Below, in pieces: positions 7,550 through 15,529 of a stretch of 64,000 nt of DNA. The notes under the pieces were generated by a model that saw only the letters and a list, made by a program, of their open reading frames with translations, was not told where the DNA came from and did not search any database. Both the position numbers and the translations under genes were made by a program. Location: positions 1 to 64,000 of the forward strand of contig JAKLET010000009.1 of assembly GCA_022711595.1 (NCBI GenBank). Reading direction: 5' to 3'. This DNA comes from Deltaproteobacteria bacterium. GTDB lineage: Bacteria; Desulfobacterota; Syntrophorhabdia; Syntrophorhabdales; Syntrophorhabdaceae. Numbering within the stretch: position 1 is the stretch's first letter; each line of letters begins with the position of its first letter.

Positions 7550-8747
7550 ACTTTGCTGCCAGCATCACGTAAACCCCGCCGATGATGGGATCGCTGTCGT
7601 TGCGGTCCATCAGGACTTTTATCATGTGCTCCTGGATCCTGGTGCCCTGGGGGATGAGCTTGATGCCGCTTGCGGCGTAGATATCTTCGGCGATGGTCAT
7701 ACCCCCCCTAAGCTCTTCGAGGGCGATCTTGCATTTGTTCCTGGCGAAATCTTTGTCATTCTCGATTATGAACTCCGCCACCGATGATGAAACAATGGGG
7801 TCAAGGACCCTGTTGGCTGCCTGCCTGATCTCGTGTATGATCTCGTCCCGCGGGTGGCCTGATCTGCAAAGGTCAGCCTGAAGGACGATCCCCCGCATTA
7901 TACGGGCGCCGATGGGTATCTCCGCTCCGATGAGACCGTCCGGCGTGCCCGAACCGTCAAAGTTCTCGTACTGGTGATAGATGGCCTCCGCGGATCGTTT
8001 GAATCCGGAGATGGTTGATATTATAAGAGACCCTATGACGGGGTGCTGGTTGTATATACTGCGGTCGTTCATTACCATATTGCCTTTGTTCTTGTCGGCT
8101 ATTGAATCGGGGAGCCCGATCTTGCCGATCTCATGGAGCTGGGCGCCGAATATGATCTTGTTTTTTTCCTCTTCATCGACGTTGACTTTATTACATATAT
8201 AACGGGCGACCTCTTTTGCCGATCTGGCACGGTCGGCTGCTCCAGGGACCTTTAGATCGATGATCTTCAAAAGGATCTCCGTCAGTTCCCTGAAGTTTCT
8301 CTCCAGTATCTGATTGGTGGCCGCAAGCTTTTCTTTTTCAGCGACGAGTTCGTTCTGGAGGTGCTTGATCCGTAAAAAGGCCCGTATCTTGCTGGTGAGG
8401 ATCACAGGAGACGTCGACTTTTCGATATAGTCGTCGATACCATGCTCGAAGGCCTTGACCTTGAGTTTTTCGTCCTTCTCCGCAGTGAGAAGGAGAAAGA
8501 TCGTCGAAGATATTTCCGGGATGCCCCTGACGCCCCGGCAGAATTCAATGCCGTCCAGGACGGGTAACTGGTAACAGCTCAGTATGAGATCCGGCATGAA
8601 ATCTCTGGCAAGCTCCAGTCCTTCATGGCCGTTTATGGCCTCCTTGACCTCGAAATTGGGATATCGTGCGAAGAATTTTACGAAGGCGCCGCGAAAATTG
8701 GCATCATCATCGACAAGGAGGACCCGGACAGGCTGTTCTTCCATCAT
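7548..8747 (-). CDS. Degenerate receiver / HD-GYP-like protein of the motAB operon
   Basis: The 399 residues divide into an N-terminal receiver domain (8-130), a coiled linker (130-165) and an HD-GYP-like domain (about 165-330), with a short C-terminal tail. The receiver keeps the acidic pocket (VDDD), the Thr (LLLTAE) and the Lys (IEKS). At the phospho-acceptor site it reads LILSCYQLPVLDG, with Cys58 where Asp is required. The HD-GYP part reads LHEIGKIGLPD (HE for HD), HQYENFDGSGTPDGL (GTP for GYP) and ARIMRGIVLQADL (catalytic Asp absent). It therefore probably neither takes phosphate nor cleaves c-di-GMP, and may act as a sensor or scaffold. It overlaps motB by 4 nt (ATGA), so it is made together with the stator. 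Confidence 0.85.
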   Translation of the reverse strand: MMEEQPVRVLLVDDDANFRGAFVKFFARYPNFEVKEAINGHEGLELARDFMPDLILSCYQLPVLDGIEFCRGVRGIPEISSTIFLLLTAEKDEKLKVKAFEHGIDDYIEKSTSPVILTSKIRAFLRIKHLQNELVAEKEKLAATNQILERNFRELTEILLKIIDLKVPGAADRARSAKEVARYICNKVNVDEEEKNKIIFGAQLHEIGKIGLPDSIADKNKGNMVMNDRSIYNQHPVIGSLIISTISGFKRSAEAIYHQYENFDGSGTPDGLIGAEIPIGARIMRGIVLQADLCRSGHPRDEIIHEIRQAANRVLDPIVSSSVAEFIIENDKDFARNKCKIALEELRGGMTIAEDIYAASGIKLIPQGTRIQEHMIKVLMDRNDSDPIIGGVYVMLAAK

Positions 8748-9598
8748 TTCTTTTCCGTCTCCGGTACGACAGAAGGGTTCTGCGGCGCTACCGGCTCTGT
8801 CTTGGGAGCGACTGAAGGGGCTTTCGGTGTAACTGCCTCTCCCGCCTGCTGCGGGGTTGATGCGACAAGGATGCTCACCCTTCTGTTGGTGTAATCAAGA
8901 GGTTTATCAGGGTGTTTAAGGTTGCGGTCGGCGAAGCCGCGTACCTGGACGATCTGGTTCTTTCCCACCCCGTTTTCTTCCAGTATCTTTCTGGCGGTGT
9001 TTGCCCGGTCAGTGCTCAATTCCCAGTTTGTATAATTGGGGTTCACATAGGGTCTCGCATCGGTGTAGCCCTCTATGACAATATTGTTCTTTAGCTGTCC
9101 GGCCTCCTTTGCTATGAGCTTCAGGAGCTGCACCGTTTCGGGCTTGACCTTTGCGCTTCCAACATCGAAGAAGAGGCCGGTGGAGTTCTCCAAAAGTTCG
9201 ATGCGCATACCTTCCTTTGTTACGGATATCTGTATCATGTCCTTAAATTTGTTGAAGTCAGGGTTTGCGGCGATGGCTTCTTCAAGTTTTTTGGCCTCTA
9301 CCTTGAGTTTTTCGATCTCTGACGCAACGTTGACGGTGGGCGCCGGCGCCGCGCCGGAGGAACCCTGGAGAAGGCCCCCGCCGCGGCCGCTCTCAAAAAC
9401 ACCGGGGTCCTTAAAGTATGCGGCAACCGCCTGTTTGACTGCGGCGCTTTGACCAACGATCCACAATACGATGAAAAGGGCCATCATGGCTGTGACGAAG
9501 TCCGCGTATGCCACCTTCCATGCGCCGCCATGGTGGCCTGCGTGCCCCCTTTTCTTTTTTACAATGATCCTTACAGGGGTTTGATGGTCGTCGCCCAT
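8744..9598 (-). CDS. motB: Flagellar stator protein MotB
   Basis: This 284-residue protein has a short cytoplasmic N-terminus, one membrane helix with WKVAYADFVTAMMALFIVLW (the proton-carrying Asp is residue 33), a plug/linker rich in Gly and Pro, and a C-terminal OmpA-like peptidoglycan-binding domain. That domain reads FDVGSAKVKP, then VEGYTDARP and LSTDRANTAR. After the OmpA domain there is an unusual Pro/Thr/Val-rich tail of about 35 residues. MotB anchors the stator to the cell wall. Its start codon overlaps the motA stop by one base, and its end overlaps the regulator downstream. Confidence 0.95.
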   Translation of the reverse strand: MGDDHQTPVRIIVKKKRGHAGHHGGAWKVAYADFVTAMMALFIVLWIVGQSAAVKQAVAAYFKDPGVFESGRGGGLLQGSSGAAPAPTVNVASEIEKLKVEAKKLEEAIAANPDFNKFKDMIQISVTKEGMRIELLENSTGLFFDVGSAKVKPETVQLLKLIAKEAGQLKNNIVIEGYTDARPYVNPNYTNWELSTDRANTARKILEENGVGKNQIVQVRGFADRNLKHPDKPLDYTNRRVSILVASTPQQAGEAVTPKAPSVAPKTEPVAPQNPSVVPETEKK

Positions 9599-10452
9599 TA
9601 TTTCACCCCCTTGACAAAGGTTTCCATCTCCTGAAAAGTCGGCCTGTATTCGTTTGGTATGGACCGCCTTGCAAATTCGACCGATACAATGGGGTTGAAC
9701 CCTTTGGCGAGTGATATGATGCCCGATTTGATCGATTCGTAGACCTTGGATTCTTCTTCGGCAGCCAGATCCAGGTTGGTGGCAAGCGGCTGAATAAAGC
9801 CGTATGACAGGAAGATACCGAGGAATGTGCCGACGAGGGCAACGGCCACTTTATGTCCGACTTCCTCCGCGGGACCGCCGATGGCCTGCATGGTGATGAC
9901 GATACCGAGGACGGCAGCGACAATGCCGAGGCCCGGCATGGAGTCGCCGATCTTTTGAAGGATCATTCCCGGTTTCGCCCCTTCCTGGTGATGGGTGTCG
10001 ATATCGAGGTCCATGAGACTTTCAATGTCATGGGGGGCTATGCCGCCGAGGACGATGAGCCTGAATGTATCGGACATAAAGGAAATAAGATGATGCTGTT
10101 TCGTAATATTGGGATACTTGGTGAAGATCTTGCTCTGATCGGGGTGTTCGATGTGGGATTCAAGCGCGATGAGCCCGTCTTTGCGCGTTACCTGGAAGAT
10201 CTCGTACATGAGTTTGAGCAGGTCAAGATAGAGCTGGCGGTTCACCCCGCCGCCCTTGAGACTTCCCATCACCTTCCCGATGATCTTCATGAGGAGGCTT
10301 TTCGGGGCCGATATGATCATTGCCCCGAGAGCCGCCCCGCCTATTATGAGAAATTCCACAGGCTGTATGATCAGCTTGAGCGGTCCGCCTTCGAGTACAA
10401 AGCCTCCGAATACCGATACTAAAACAATTATTGCGCCAACAAGGACGAACAT
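9598..10452 (-). CDS. motA: Flagellar stator protein MotA
   Basis: This 284-residue protein has four predicted membrane helices, two near the N-terminus (residues about 3-20 and 32-50) and two near residues 165-220. It has the family segment PxEFLIIGGAALGA and the conserved GDSMPGLGIVAAVLGIV stretch. The cytoplasmic loop carries the charged region that touches FliG. With MotB it forms the ion-driven stator. The length and the GGFVLEGG opening match the E. coli-type MotA group rather than the TolQ/ExbB group. It heads the motA-motB-regulator operon. Confidence 0.95.
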   Translation of the reverse strand: MFVLVGAIIVLVSVFGGFVLEGGPLKLIIQPVEFLIIGGAALGAMIISAPKSLLMKIIGKVMGSLKGGGVNRQLYLDLLKLMYEIFQVTRKDGLIALESHIEHPDQSKIFTKYPNITKQHHLISFMSDTFRLIVLGGIAPHDIESLMDLDIDTHHQEGAKPGMILQKIGDSMPGLGIVAAVLGIVITMQAIGGPAEEVGHKVAVALVGTFLGIFLSYGFIQPLATNLDLAAEEESKVYESIKSGIISLAKGFNPIVSVEFARRSIPNEYRPTFQEMETFVKGVK

Positions 10453-10556
10453 AGCGTAGTCTTATCCCCTAAAAACCCTGTTTCCCGCACGAACTATCGG
10501 GCACCTTCCCTTGCCGGCCGTCGAGAGATGACCGGCCTGCACCTGTATCATAATAA

Positions 10557-10583
10557 TTATCGACCAACAGGAGAAAAGGATAA
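10557..10583 (-). promoter_or_regulatory. Possible sigma-28 (FliA) promoter of motA
   Basis: On the minus strand TTATCCTT, 11 nt, GTCGATAA; the -10 matches GCCGATAA at 7 of 8, the -35 matches only half of TAAAGTTT. It lies about 100 nt before motA. Confidence 0.35.
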
Positions 10584-10601
10584 GGGGATAAGGTGAAAAC
10601 T

Positions 10602-10735
10602 GTTCCGGTTTCTTCGGTTTCTCCGGTTTATTCAGTCTGTTTAGTTTGTTTAGTTCCTTAGGTTAACAGGATATCTGGTTTTTCTAACCAGATAAACCAG
10701 ATAAACCGGGTAGTTGAAACGGTCAGGGCGGTTGG
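10602..10735. repeat. Intergenic repeat tract, family B (GGTTTCTTCAG / CCAGATAAACCAG words)
   Basis: The spacer between motA and pyrC is built of short degenerate words: CGGTTTCTTCGGTTTCTCCGG, then TTTAGTTTGTTTAG, then CCAGATAAACCAGATAAACC. It contains a perfect 9-bp hairpin, TATCTGGTT-TTTCT-AACCAGATA, at 10672-10694. Related words occur at 18336-18423, 34205-34242 and 54965-55027. Confidence 0.6.
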
Positions 10736-10741
10736 GGAGGT

Positions 10742-12025
10742 TCAGAACCCTTCGTCCCGATAGACGATCCTGCCGTCCACCATGGTAAGGAGGTTTTTCC
10801 CCTTGAGAGTCATGCCGTCAAAAGGGGTGTTCCTGCCCTTTGATGTAAAAAGGTCTTTGTCTACGGTCCATTCAAGGTCGGGGTCGAAGATGATAATGTC
10901 GGCACGCCCGCCTTCGGCAATCCCGCCGGACTTAAGACCGAGCAGCTTCGCAGGGTTTACGGTCATCTTCGCCAGGAGCTCGTTCATTGTGAGTACGCCT
11001 TCATGGACAAGACCAAGCGCGAGCGCCAGGGCTGTTTCTAAACCGGAGATCCCCGAGGCTGCCAGGTCGAACTCCACGTCCTTGGAGGTTATCTCGTGAG
11101 GAGCATGGTCGGTGGCGATGATATCAATGGTTCCCTTGCGCAGCCCTGCCTTGATGGCCTCGACATCGTGTTTCGATCTCAGCGGGGGATTTACCTTCGC
11201 ATTCGTATTATAATCGAGTGTGGCCTCATCGGTAAGGGTAAAATAGTGGGGGCAGGTGTCGCAGGTGATCTTTTTAAAACCTTTTTTAAATCGTTCGATG
11301 ATATCGATGCTGCCGGCAGTCGAAATATGAGTTAGATGGATAGGAGCGTCGACGTAACGGGCCACGGCGATGTCCCTCTCGACAATTACCTCTTCCGCGA
11401 TGGCGGGGACGGCCTCAAGTCCGCTCAGCAGCGAGGCGCGGCCTTCATGCACGTACCCTCCGGAAAGTGTTTCGTCTTCGCAGTGGGAGATGACGGGTAT
11501 CTTGAAGATCTTTGCGTATTCGAGGGCCTTTCGTAAAAGCCCGGCACTGCGGACCGACCTGCCGTCATCGGAGATCGCCGTGATCCCCGCTTCGAACATC
11601 TCGCCTATCTCGGCGAGCTCTACGCTTTTGAGCCCTTTCGTGATGGCGCCGCATGGCAGGACCCTGCAGGACCCCTCGGAAAGGGCCTTATCAATGATGA
11701 ACTTGGTGACGCTCCTGTTGTCGTTTACGGGGTCCGTGTTGGCCATGCAGACCACCGTGGTAAAGCCGCCGCGCACAGCGGCAAGTGTGCCGGTCTTTAT
11801 GGTTTCCTTGTATTCGTAACCCGGCTCCCTCAGGTGTGCATGAACGTCAATGAGCCCGGGAGAAACGATCTTACCCGATGCGTCTATGACTTTTATCCTG
11901 GAATCCGGCCTGCGTGCTCCTCGTGAGATCTCTTCGATTACGGGGCCGTCGATGAGGATGTCATATAAACCGTCGATACCGCTTTTCGGATCGATGAGAC
12001 GTCCCCCTCTGATGAGGACCTTCAT
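10742..12025 (-). CDS. pyrC: Dihydroorotase (class I)
   Basis: This 427-residue amidohydrolase closes carbamoyl-aspartate to dihydroorotate, the third step of pyrimidine synthesis. It shows the metal-binding [10 protein letters not shown] near residue 59, the later HCED and LTHIST histidine motifs, DTCPHYF, and the catalytic Asp in IATDHAPHE. Length and motifs fit the class I enzymes that work without an aspartate transcarbamoylase complex partner or with PyrB. Its ATG overlaps the pyrB stop by 4 nt. It is the last gene of the ferredoxin-pyrR-pyrB-pyrC operon. Confidence 0.95.
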   Translation of the reverse strand: MKVLIRGGRLIDPKSGIDGLYDILIDGPVIEEISRGARRPDSRIKVIDASGKIVSPGLIDVHAHLREPGYEYKETIKTGTLAAVRGGFTTVVCMANTDPVNDNRSVTKFIIDKALSEGSCRVLPCGAITKGLKSVELAEIGEMFEAGITAISDDGRSVRSAGLLRKALEYAKIFKIPVISHCEDETLSGGYVHEGRASLLSGLEAVPAIAEEVIVERDIAVARYVDAPIHLTHISTAGSIDIIERFKKGFKKITCDTCPHYFTLTDEATLDYNTNAKVNPPLRSKHDVEAIKAGLRKGTIDIIATDHAPHEITSKDVEFDLAASGISGLETALALALGLVHEGVLTMNELLAKMTVNPAKLLGLKSGGIAEGGRADIIIFDPDLEWTVDKDLFTSKGRNTPFDGMTLKGKNLLTMVDGRIVYRDEGF

Positions 12026-12945
12026 GCTTCACCCCCGATAAGGAGATAAAGGACCGCCATGCGGACCGCGAGGCCGTTCTCTACCTGGTCGAGAATGACG
12101 GAATAAGGACCGTCAGCGACCTCGTCGGTTATCTCGATGCCCCTGTTCATGGGACCGGGATGCATAATTATGACATCGTTTGCCGCCCGTTCGACGTGGT
12201 CTTTCCTGAGTCCGTAGAGTGTGGCGTATTCTTTTGTGGATGGGATATATGTTGTGCCGCCGCGTTCCTTCTGGATCCGGAGCATCATGATGACATCGGC
12301 ACCCTTCACGGCATTGTTCATGTCGTATTCCACCGTGACCCCCAGCGTTTCCAGGTGAGGCGGGATCATTGTAGGCGGCCCGCAGCAGACGATCCGGTTA
12401 TCGAAATTCTTCAACGAGAAGATATTGGACCTTGCTACCCTGCTATGGGCAATATCACCGACGATGACCACCTTGAGCCCGTCGATGTGCTTTTTTTTCT
12501 CCCGGATAGTGAAAAGGTCGAGAAGTGCCTGTGTGGGGTGCTCATGTGAACCGTCGCCGCCGTTAATAATGGATGAATCAAGTATCCCGGCAAGCATATG
12601 GGGGGCCCCGGGCATGCCGTGACGGATGACTATGGCATCGGGGCGCATCGATTCAAGATTCCTTGCTGTGTCTTTGAGGCTTTCCCCTTTGGTGGAACTG
12701 CTTGTGCTTGATGATATGTTGATCGTATCAGCGCTTAAACGCTTTGCCGCGATCTCGAAAGAGGTCCGCGTTCTGGTGCTTGGTTCGTAAAAGAGGGTGA
12801 TGACCGTCTTGCCGCGAAGAGTGGGGACTTTTTTTATCTCCCTTTTGGAGATATCTTTGAAGGATTCCGCTGTGTCGAGAATAAAAAGGATCTCCTCTTT
12901 CGAGAGGTCACGGATGCCGAGGAGGTCTTTTCTTTTCCAGTTCAT
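12022..12945 (-). CDS. pyrB: Aspartate carbamoyltransferase catalytic subunit
   Basis: This 307-residue enzyme joins carbamoyl phosphate and aspartate. It has the carbamoyl-phosphate loop [11 protein letters not shown], the [12 protein letters not shown] motif and [11 protein letters not shown] in the aspartate domain. It overlaps pyrR upstream and pyrC downstream by 4 nt each (ATGA), so the three are translationally coupled. No regulatory subunit (pyrI) is next to it. Confidence 0.96.
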   Translation of the reverse strand: MNWKRKDLLGIRDLSKEEILFILDTAESFKDISKREIKKVPTLRGKTVITLFYEPSTRTRTSFEIAAKRLSADTINISSSTSSSTKGESLKDTARNLESMRPDAIVIRHGMPGAPHMLAGILDSSIINGGDGSHEHPTQALLDLFTIREKKKHIDGLKVVIVGDIAHSRVARSNIFSLKNFDNRIVCCGPPTMIPPHLETLGVTVEYDMNNAVKGADVIMMLRIQKERGGTTYIPSTKEYATLYGLRKDHVERAANDVIIMHPGPMNRGIEITDEVADGPYSVILDQVENGLAVRMAVLYLLIGGEA

Positions 12946-13475
12946 GGGGTCTTTACTATCACCACTTCGTCCTTGCCGTCTATCTCGCTGAACCTTGCAA
13001 GAACTTCTTCTTTTATACTGACAGGGCAGACGATCCCCGCATAATCCGGGTGTATGGGGAGTTCCCGTTCACCCCGGTCAACAAGTACGGCAAGTTGTAT
13101 CTTCTTCGGTCTGCCAAGGTCCATGATGGCGTCAATGGCCGCCCTGGTGGTCCTGCCTGTGTGGAGGACATCATCGACGAGTATGACGGTCATATTGTTC
13201 ACGTCAAAGGATATTTCCGTTTTTTTGACTTCCGGCCATTTGAGCTTCGATATATCATCGCGGTACATTGTGATGTCGAGGACCCCGAAAGGCAGCGTGA
13301 TCCCTTCAACACTTTTTATTGCGTTCTGGATGCGGTTTGCCAGGTGAATGCCCCTTGTTCTTATCCCGATGAGGCACAGTTGAGTGCAGCCTTCGTTCTT
13401 TTCGAGGATCTCGTGAGTGATCCGGTTGATTGTCCTCTGGATGGCTTTTTTATCGAGAATGACCTTGTTTTTCAT
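12942..13475 (-). CDS. pyrR: Bifunctional pyr regulatory protein / uracil phosphoribosyltransferase
   Basis: This 177-residue PRTase-fold protein has the PRPP-binding loop [17 protein letters not shown] and the GIRTRG element. PyrR binds pyr mRNA in response to UMP and often has weak uracil phosphoribosyltransferase activity. It starts with ATG directly after the TAA of the ferredoxin gene and overlaps pyrB by 4 nt. I found no clear PyrR-binding loop in the upstream leader, which appears very short, so how it regulates this operon is unclear. Confidence 0.94.
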   Translation of the reverse strand: MKNKVILDKKAIQRTINRITHEILEKNEGCTQLCLIGIRTRGIHLANRIQNAIKSVEGITLPFGVLDITMYRDDISKLKWPEVKKTEISFDVNNMTVILVDDVLHTGRTTRAAIDAIMDLGRPKKIQLAVLVDRGERELPIHPDYAGIVCPVSIKEEVLARFSEIDGKDEVVIVKTP

Positions 13476-13655
13476 TTAGTCGTCAAAGTAGATGGCTTTT
13501 TCTTTGCAATGTTCCACGCAGGCCCCGCATTCAATGCAATCTTCAGGCGTCAGCACTATGACGGTACCATTGCTTTCCGTGAATACCTCATAGGGGCATA
13601 TCGTTACACATTCCCCGCAGTCTGAACAGATCTTCCGGGAGATATAAGGTCGCAC
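13476..13655 (-). CDS. Small 2x[4Fe-4S] ferredoxin heading the pyr operon
   Basis: This 59-residue reading frame was translated by hand and has two complete cluster motifs: CSDCGECVTICPY and, 20 residues later, CIECGACVEHCK. It ends IYFDD followed by TAA, and the pyrR ATG comes at once. The start is taken as GTG 13655, the only likely start after an in-frame TAG 15 nt upstream. No ribosome binding site is seen and the predicted transcription start is only about five bases away. It is a low-potential electron carrier. A link to pyrimidine synthesis, for example to an iron-sulfur dihydroorotate dehydrogenase encoded elsewhere, is a guess from position. Confidence 0.85.
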   Translation of the reverse strand: MRPYISRKICSDCGECVTICPYEVFTESNGTVIVLTPEDCIECGACVEHCKEKAIYFDD

Positions 13656-13666
13656 ACTATGGTAGT

Positions 13667-13695
13667 ACTATAAAAAGTTTTCGGGAAAAAAGCAA
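13667..13695 (-). promoter_or_regulatory. Sigma-70-type promoter of the ferredoxin-pyr operon
   Basis: TTGCTT, 17-nt spacer, TATAGT (-10 matches 5 of 6) on the minus strand. Transcription would start near 13660, about five nt before the GTG of the ferredoxin gene. Confidence 0.45.
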
Positions 13696-13710
13696 TGGGA
13701 ATAAAAGACG

Positions 13711-13815
13711 GCTCGAACCGCTTAAGTGTAAAAAAACTGCTTCCTTGAAAGAGTTTTAATCTCTAACGGTTCAAGCGGCTCAAGCAGTTCAAACATTCAA
13801 GCCGTTCAGGCGGTT
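13711..13815. repeat. Intergenic repeat tract, family C (TTCAAGCCGTTCAAGCGG words)
   Basis: The spacer consists of degenerate copies of GTTCAAGCGG, CTCAAGCAG, TTCAAACATTCAAGCCG and TTCAGGCGG with an opposing AACCGCTTAAG at the left end. The same words form the tract at 57214-57370, the terminator at 7523 and short stretches at 27124 and 27235. Confidence 0.6.
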
Positions 13816-13850
13816 CAACTATTTTATATCTTGAAACCCTGGAACGAATT

Positions 13851-13887
13851 AAAAAAAGAGGAAGGTCTGGTCCCTTCCCCTTTTTTT
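13851..13887 (-). terminator. Terminator of the bactofilin operon
   Basis: An A run, GAGGAAGG, an 8-nt loop, CCTTCCCC and a T run form a strong hairpin that is U-tailed in both directions. It lies 117 nt past the last bactofilin gene and upstream of the pyr operon. Confidence 0.75.
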
Positions 13888-14003
13888 AAAAAAGAGAGTT
13901 TTTAGCTATTCAGCGAATAGTGCGCTTACCGGTGCCGTTTGCGTTTTTTAGCGGACGTCCGCGTGGGCAATTGGCCCGGGGCGGCCTCCCCGGTCTTACC
14001 CAG

Positions 14004-14501
14004 TCAGTAAGAGTCGGCCGGTTCTTTGTTTTCTTCCTCGATGGTGCCGTATTCAGGTTCGCTTATTTCTTCTGCCGCGCTTTCTTCCTGCGGGTGATCG
14101 ATTTCCGTTGAGACAGGGATGTTTGCCGTATTGGAAGAGGGTTGAGCCCTGTCCATTGAGCAGGCGCCGTTGAACACAGCCCCGTTCTCGATCATGATAA
14201 AAGGTGACTGGAGATCGCCATTGTGTGTTGCGGTGCTTTTCAGCACGATCTGTTCATTGGCTGTAACGTTGCCCGTTATCACTCCGTGAGAGATGAGTGT
14301 TTTTGTGTTGATCGCCGCCGTGACCTTCGCGGTCGGGCCGATCACGAGCAGTCCTTCGGAGAAGATCTCGCCGTCGAAGATGCCTTTTAACATTACTGAG
14401 GTCTTGAACCTTATAGTACCTTTTATTTCCAGATCTTCCGCGACAACGGTCGTGATCTGATTTTCGGCTACTTCCCTGATCTCGGGAATGTGTGATGCCA
14501 T
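14004..14501 (-). CDS. Bactofilin with acidic C-terminal tail
   Basis: This 165-residue protein has a bactofilin (beta-helix polymer) core, about residues 18-115, with the repeating pattern LEIKGTIRF, LKGIFDGEI, LISHGVITGNV and ENGAVFNGAC. A tail of about 45 residues rich in Glu, Ser and Pro follows. Bactofilins form membrane-associated filaments that position cell-wall enzymes or polar structures. The core is close to the bactofilin at 14536, which lacks the long tail, so the two arose by recent tandem duplication. AAAGGGGGT precedes the ATG. It is the last gene of the M23-bactofilin cluster. Confidence 0.92.
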   Translation of the reverse strand: MASHIPEIREVAENQITTVVAEDLEIKGTIRFKTSVMLKGIFDGEIFSEGLLVIGPTAKVTAAINTKTLISHGVITGNVTANEQIVLKSTATHNGDLQSPFIMIENGAVFNGACSMDRAQPSSNTANIPVSTEIDHPQEESAAEEISEPEYGTIEEENKEPADSY

Positions 14502-14535
14502 GCCGTACCCCCTTTAGAATTATTTGTCTGTTTCG

Positions 14536-14916
14536 TTATTTAACGGTGATGTCCTTTGCTCTCATCGCGCATGACCCGTTGAATACAGCACCGTTCTCGA
14601 TGATGACGTTCGGCGTGGAAATATCGCCGTTGTGTATTGATGTGCTCTTAAGGGTCACCTGTTCGTTGGCGATGACGTTGCCCGTTATCTCTCCATGGGA
14701 AACGAGGGTCTGCGTGGTAATGCTTGCCATGACCCGTGCGGTGGGGCCGACAACAAGGAGCCCTTCCGAGTAAATCTCCCCTTCAAATATGCCTTTAAGC
14801 ATGACAGATGTTTTGAACCTGATGGTGCCTTTGATCTCCAGATCGTCAGCAACGATGGTAGTGATATCTTTTTCGTCAAAATCGCTGCCATTTGATGCTT
14901 TTTTTTCGCCTATCAT
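14536..14916 (-). CDS. Bactofilin (short form)
   Basis: This 126-residue bactofilin reads LEIKGTIRFKTSVMLKG, EGLLVVGPTARV and ENGAVFNGSCAM, nearly the same as the neighbour at 14004. ATG 14916 is chosen because AAGGAG lies 8 nt before it; the longer frame to 15000 has no such site and adds non-bactofilin sequence. It has its own likely promoter 110 nt upstream. It ends right after the core, with no tail. Confidence 0.92.
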   Translation of the reverse strand: MIGEKKASNGSDFDEKDITTIVADDLEIKGTIRFKTSVMLKGIFEGEIYSEGLLVVGPTARVMASITTQTLVSHGEITGNVIANEQVTLKSTSIHNGDISTPNVIIENGAVFNGSCAMRAKDITVK

Positions 14917-15025
14917 GGTCAACTCTCCTTTGTTGTTTAAAATAGTGTTAAAGATGTTTAGCATTTCGCACGTCCTTTCATTATGCAAAAAACTTACCAC
15001 AAACGGAATGTTGATATATTTTTAA

Positions 15026-15054
15026 TGTATAGCATAAGTGTTTCCCTATTACAA
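15026..15054 (-). promoter_or_regulatory. Sigma-70-type promoter for the second and third bactofilins
   Basis: TTGTAA, 17-nt spacer, TATACA on the minus strand, within the 203-bp gap between the first and second bactofilin genes. Confidence 0.4.
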
Positions 15055-15119
15055 CGTGGAAAATGAAGGAAAAAACGAAGTTGTTGCTTTTCTGTTTGTC
15101 TGTTTTCTTGACAGTGATG

Positions 15120-15527
15120 TCAGAAGATCCGCTCGACCTTTTTGTCTTTTTCTGCTGCTTCGGGAGATTCTTCTCCGGATTCTTCCGCTGCAACGGCCCT
15201 TTGCATGTATGAGTGACCGGAAAAGAATGCGCCTTCGGCAATTACGAGCTTGAAGGTGCGGATGTCACCCTCTACAACGCCGTCCGGTTTTATCTCGACC
15301 ATCTCCTCCGCGTTTATGCTGCCTTCCACGGTCCCGTCGATGATGACCTCCCGTGCTGACATTTCTCCCTTAACGGTTCCCGACCTTCCCAGTATGAGGT
15401 GATCGGCCTCTACGCTTCCTTCCACGGACCCGTCAAGCCGCACGACACCTTTTGAGACGAGTTCTCCCCTGATAAGCGAGTCCTGGCCTATCAGGGTTTC
15501 AAGCGATCCCTGTTTCTTGCTCAGCAT
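15120..15527 (-). CDS. Bactofilin (diverged, peptidase-linked)
   Basis: This 135-residue protein has a bactofilin core with TLIGQDSLIRGELVSKG, VRLDGSVEGSV, GTVKGEMSAREVIIDGTV and PDGVVEGDI. The tail is charged (EESGEESPEAAEKDKKVERIF). It is clearly different from the other two bactofilins in the cluster. It follows the M23 peptidase gene with only 2 nt between stop and start, an arrangement well known for bactofilin/LmdC-type pairs in which the filament places the peptidase. Confidence 0.92.
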   Translation of the reverse strand: MLSKKQGSLETLIGQDSLIRGELVSKGVVRLDGSVEGSVEADHLILGRSGTVKGEMSAREVIIDGTVEGSINAEEMVEIKPDGVVEGDIRTFKLVIAEGAFFSGHSYMQRAVAAEESGEESPEAAEKDKKVERIF

Positions 15528-15529
15528 GA

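Noticed and set aside
13656-13850. PyrR-binding attenuator upstream of the pyr operon
   Set aside because: No anti-antiterminator loop or terminator hairpin preceding the ferredoxin gene could be recognised; the sequence is mainly family C repeats.
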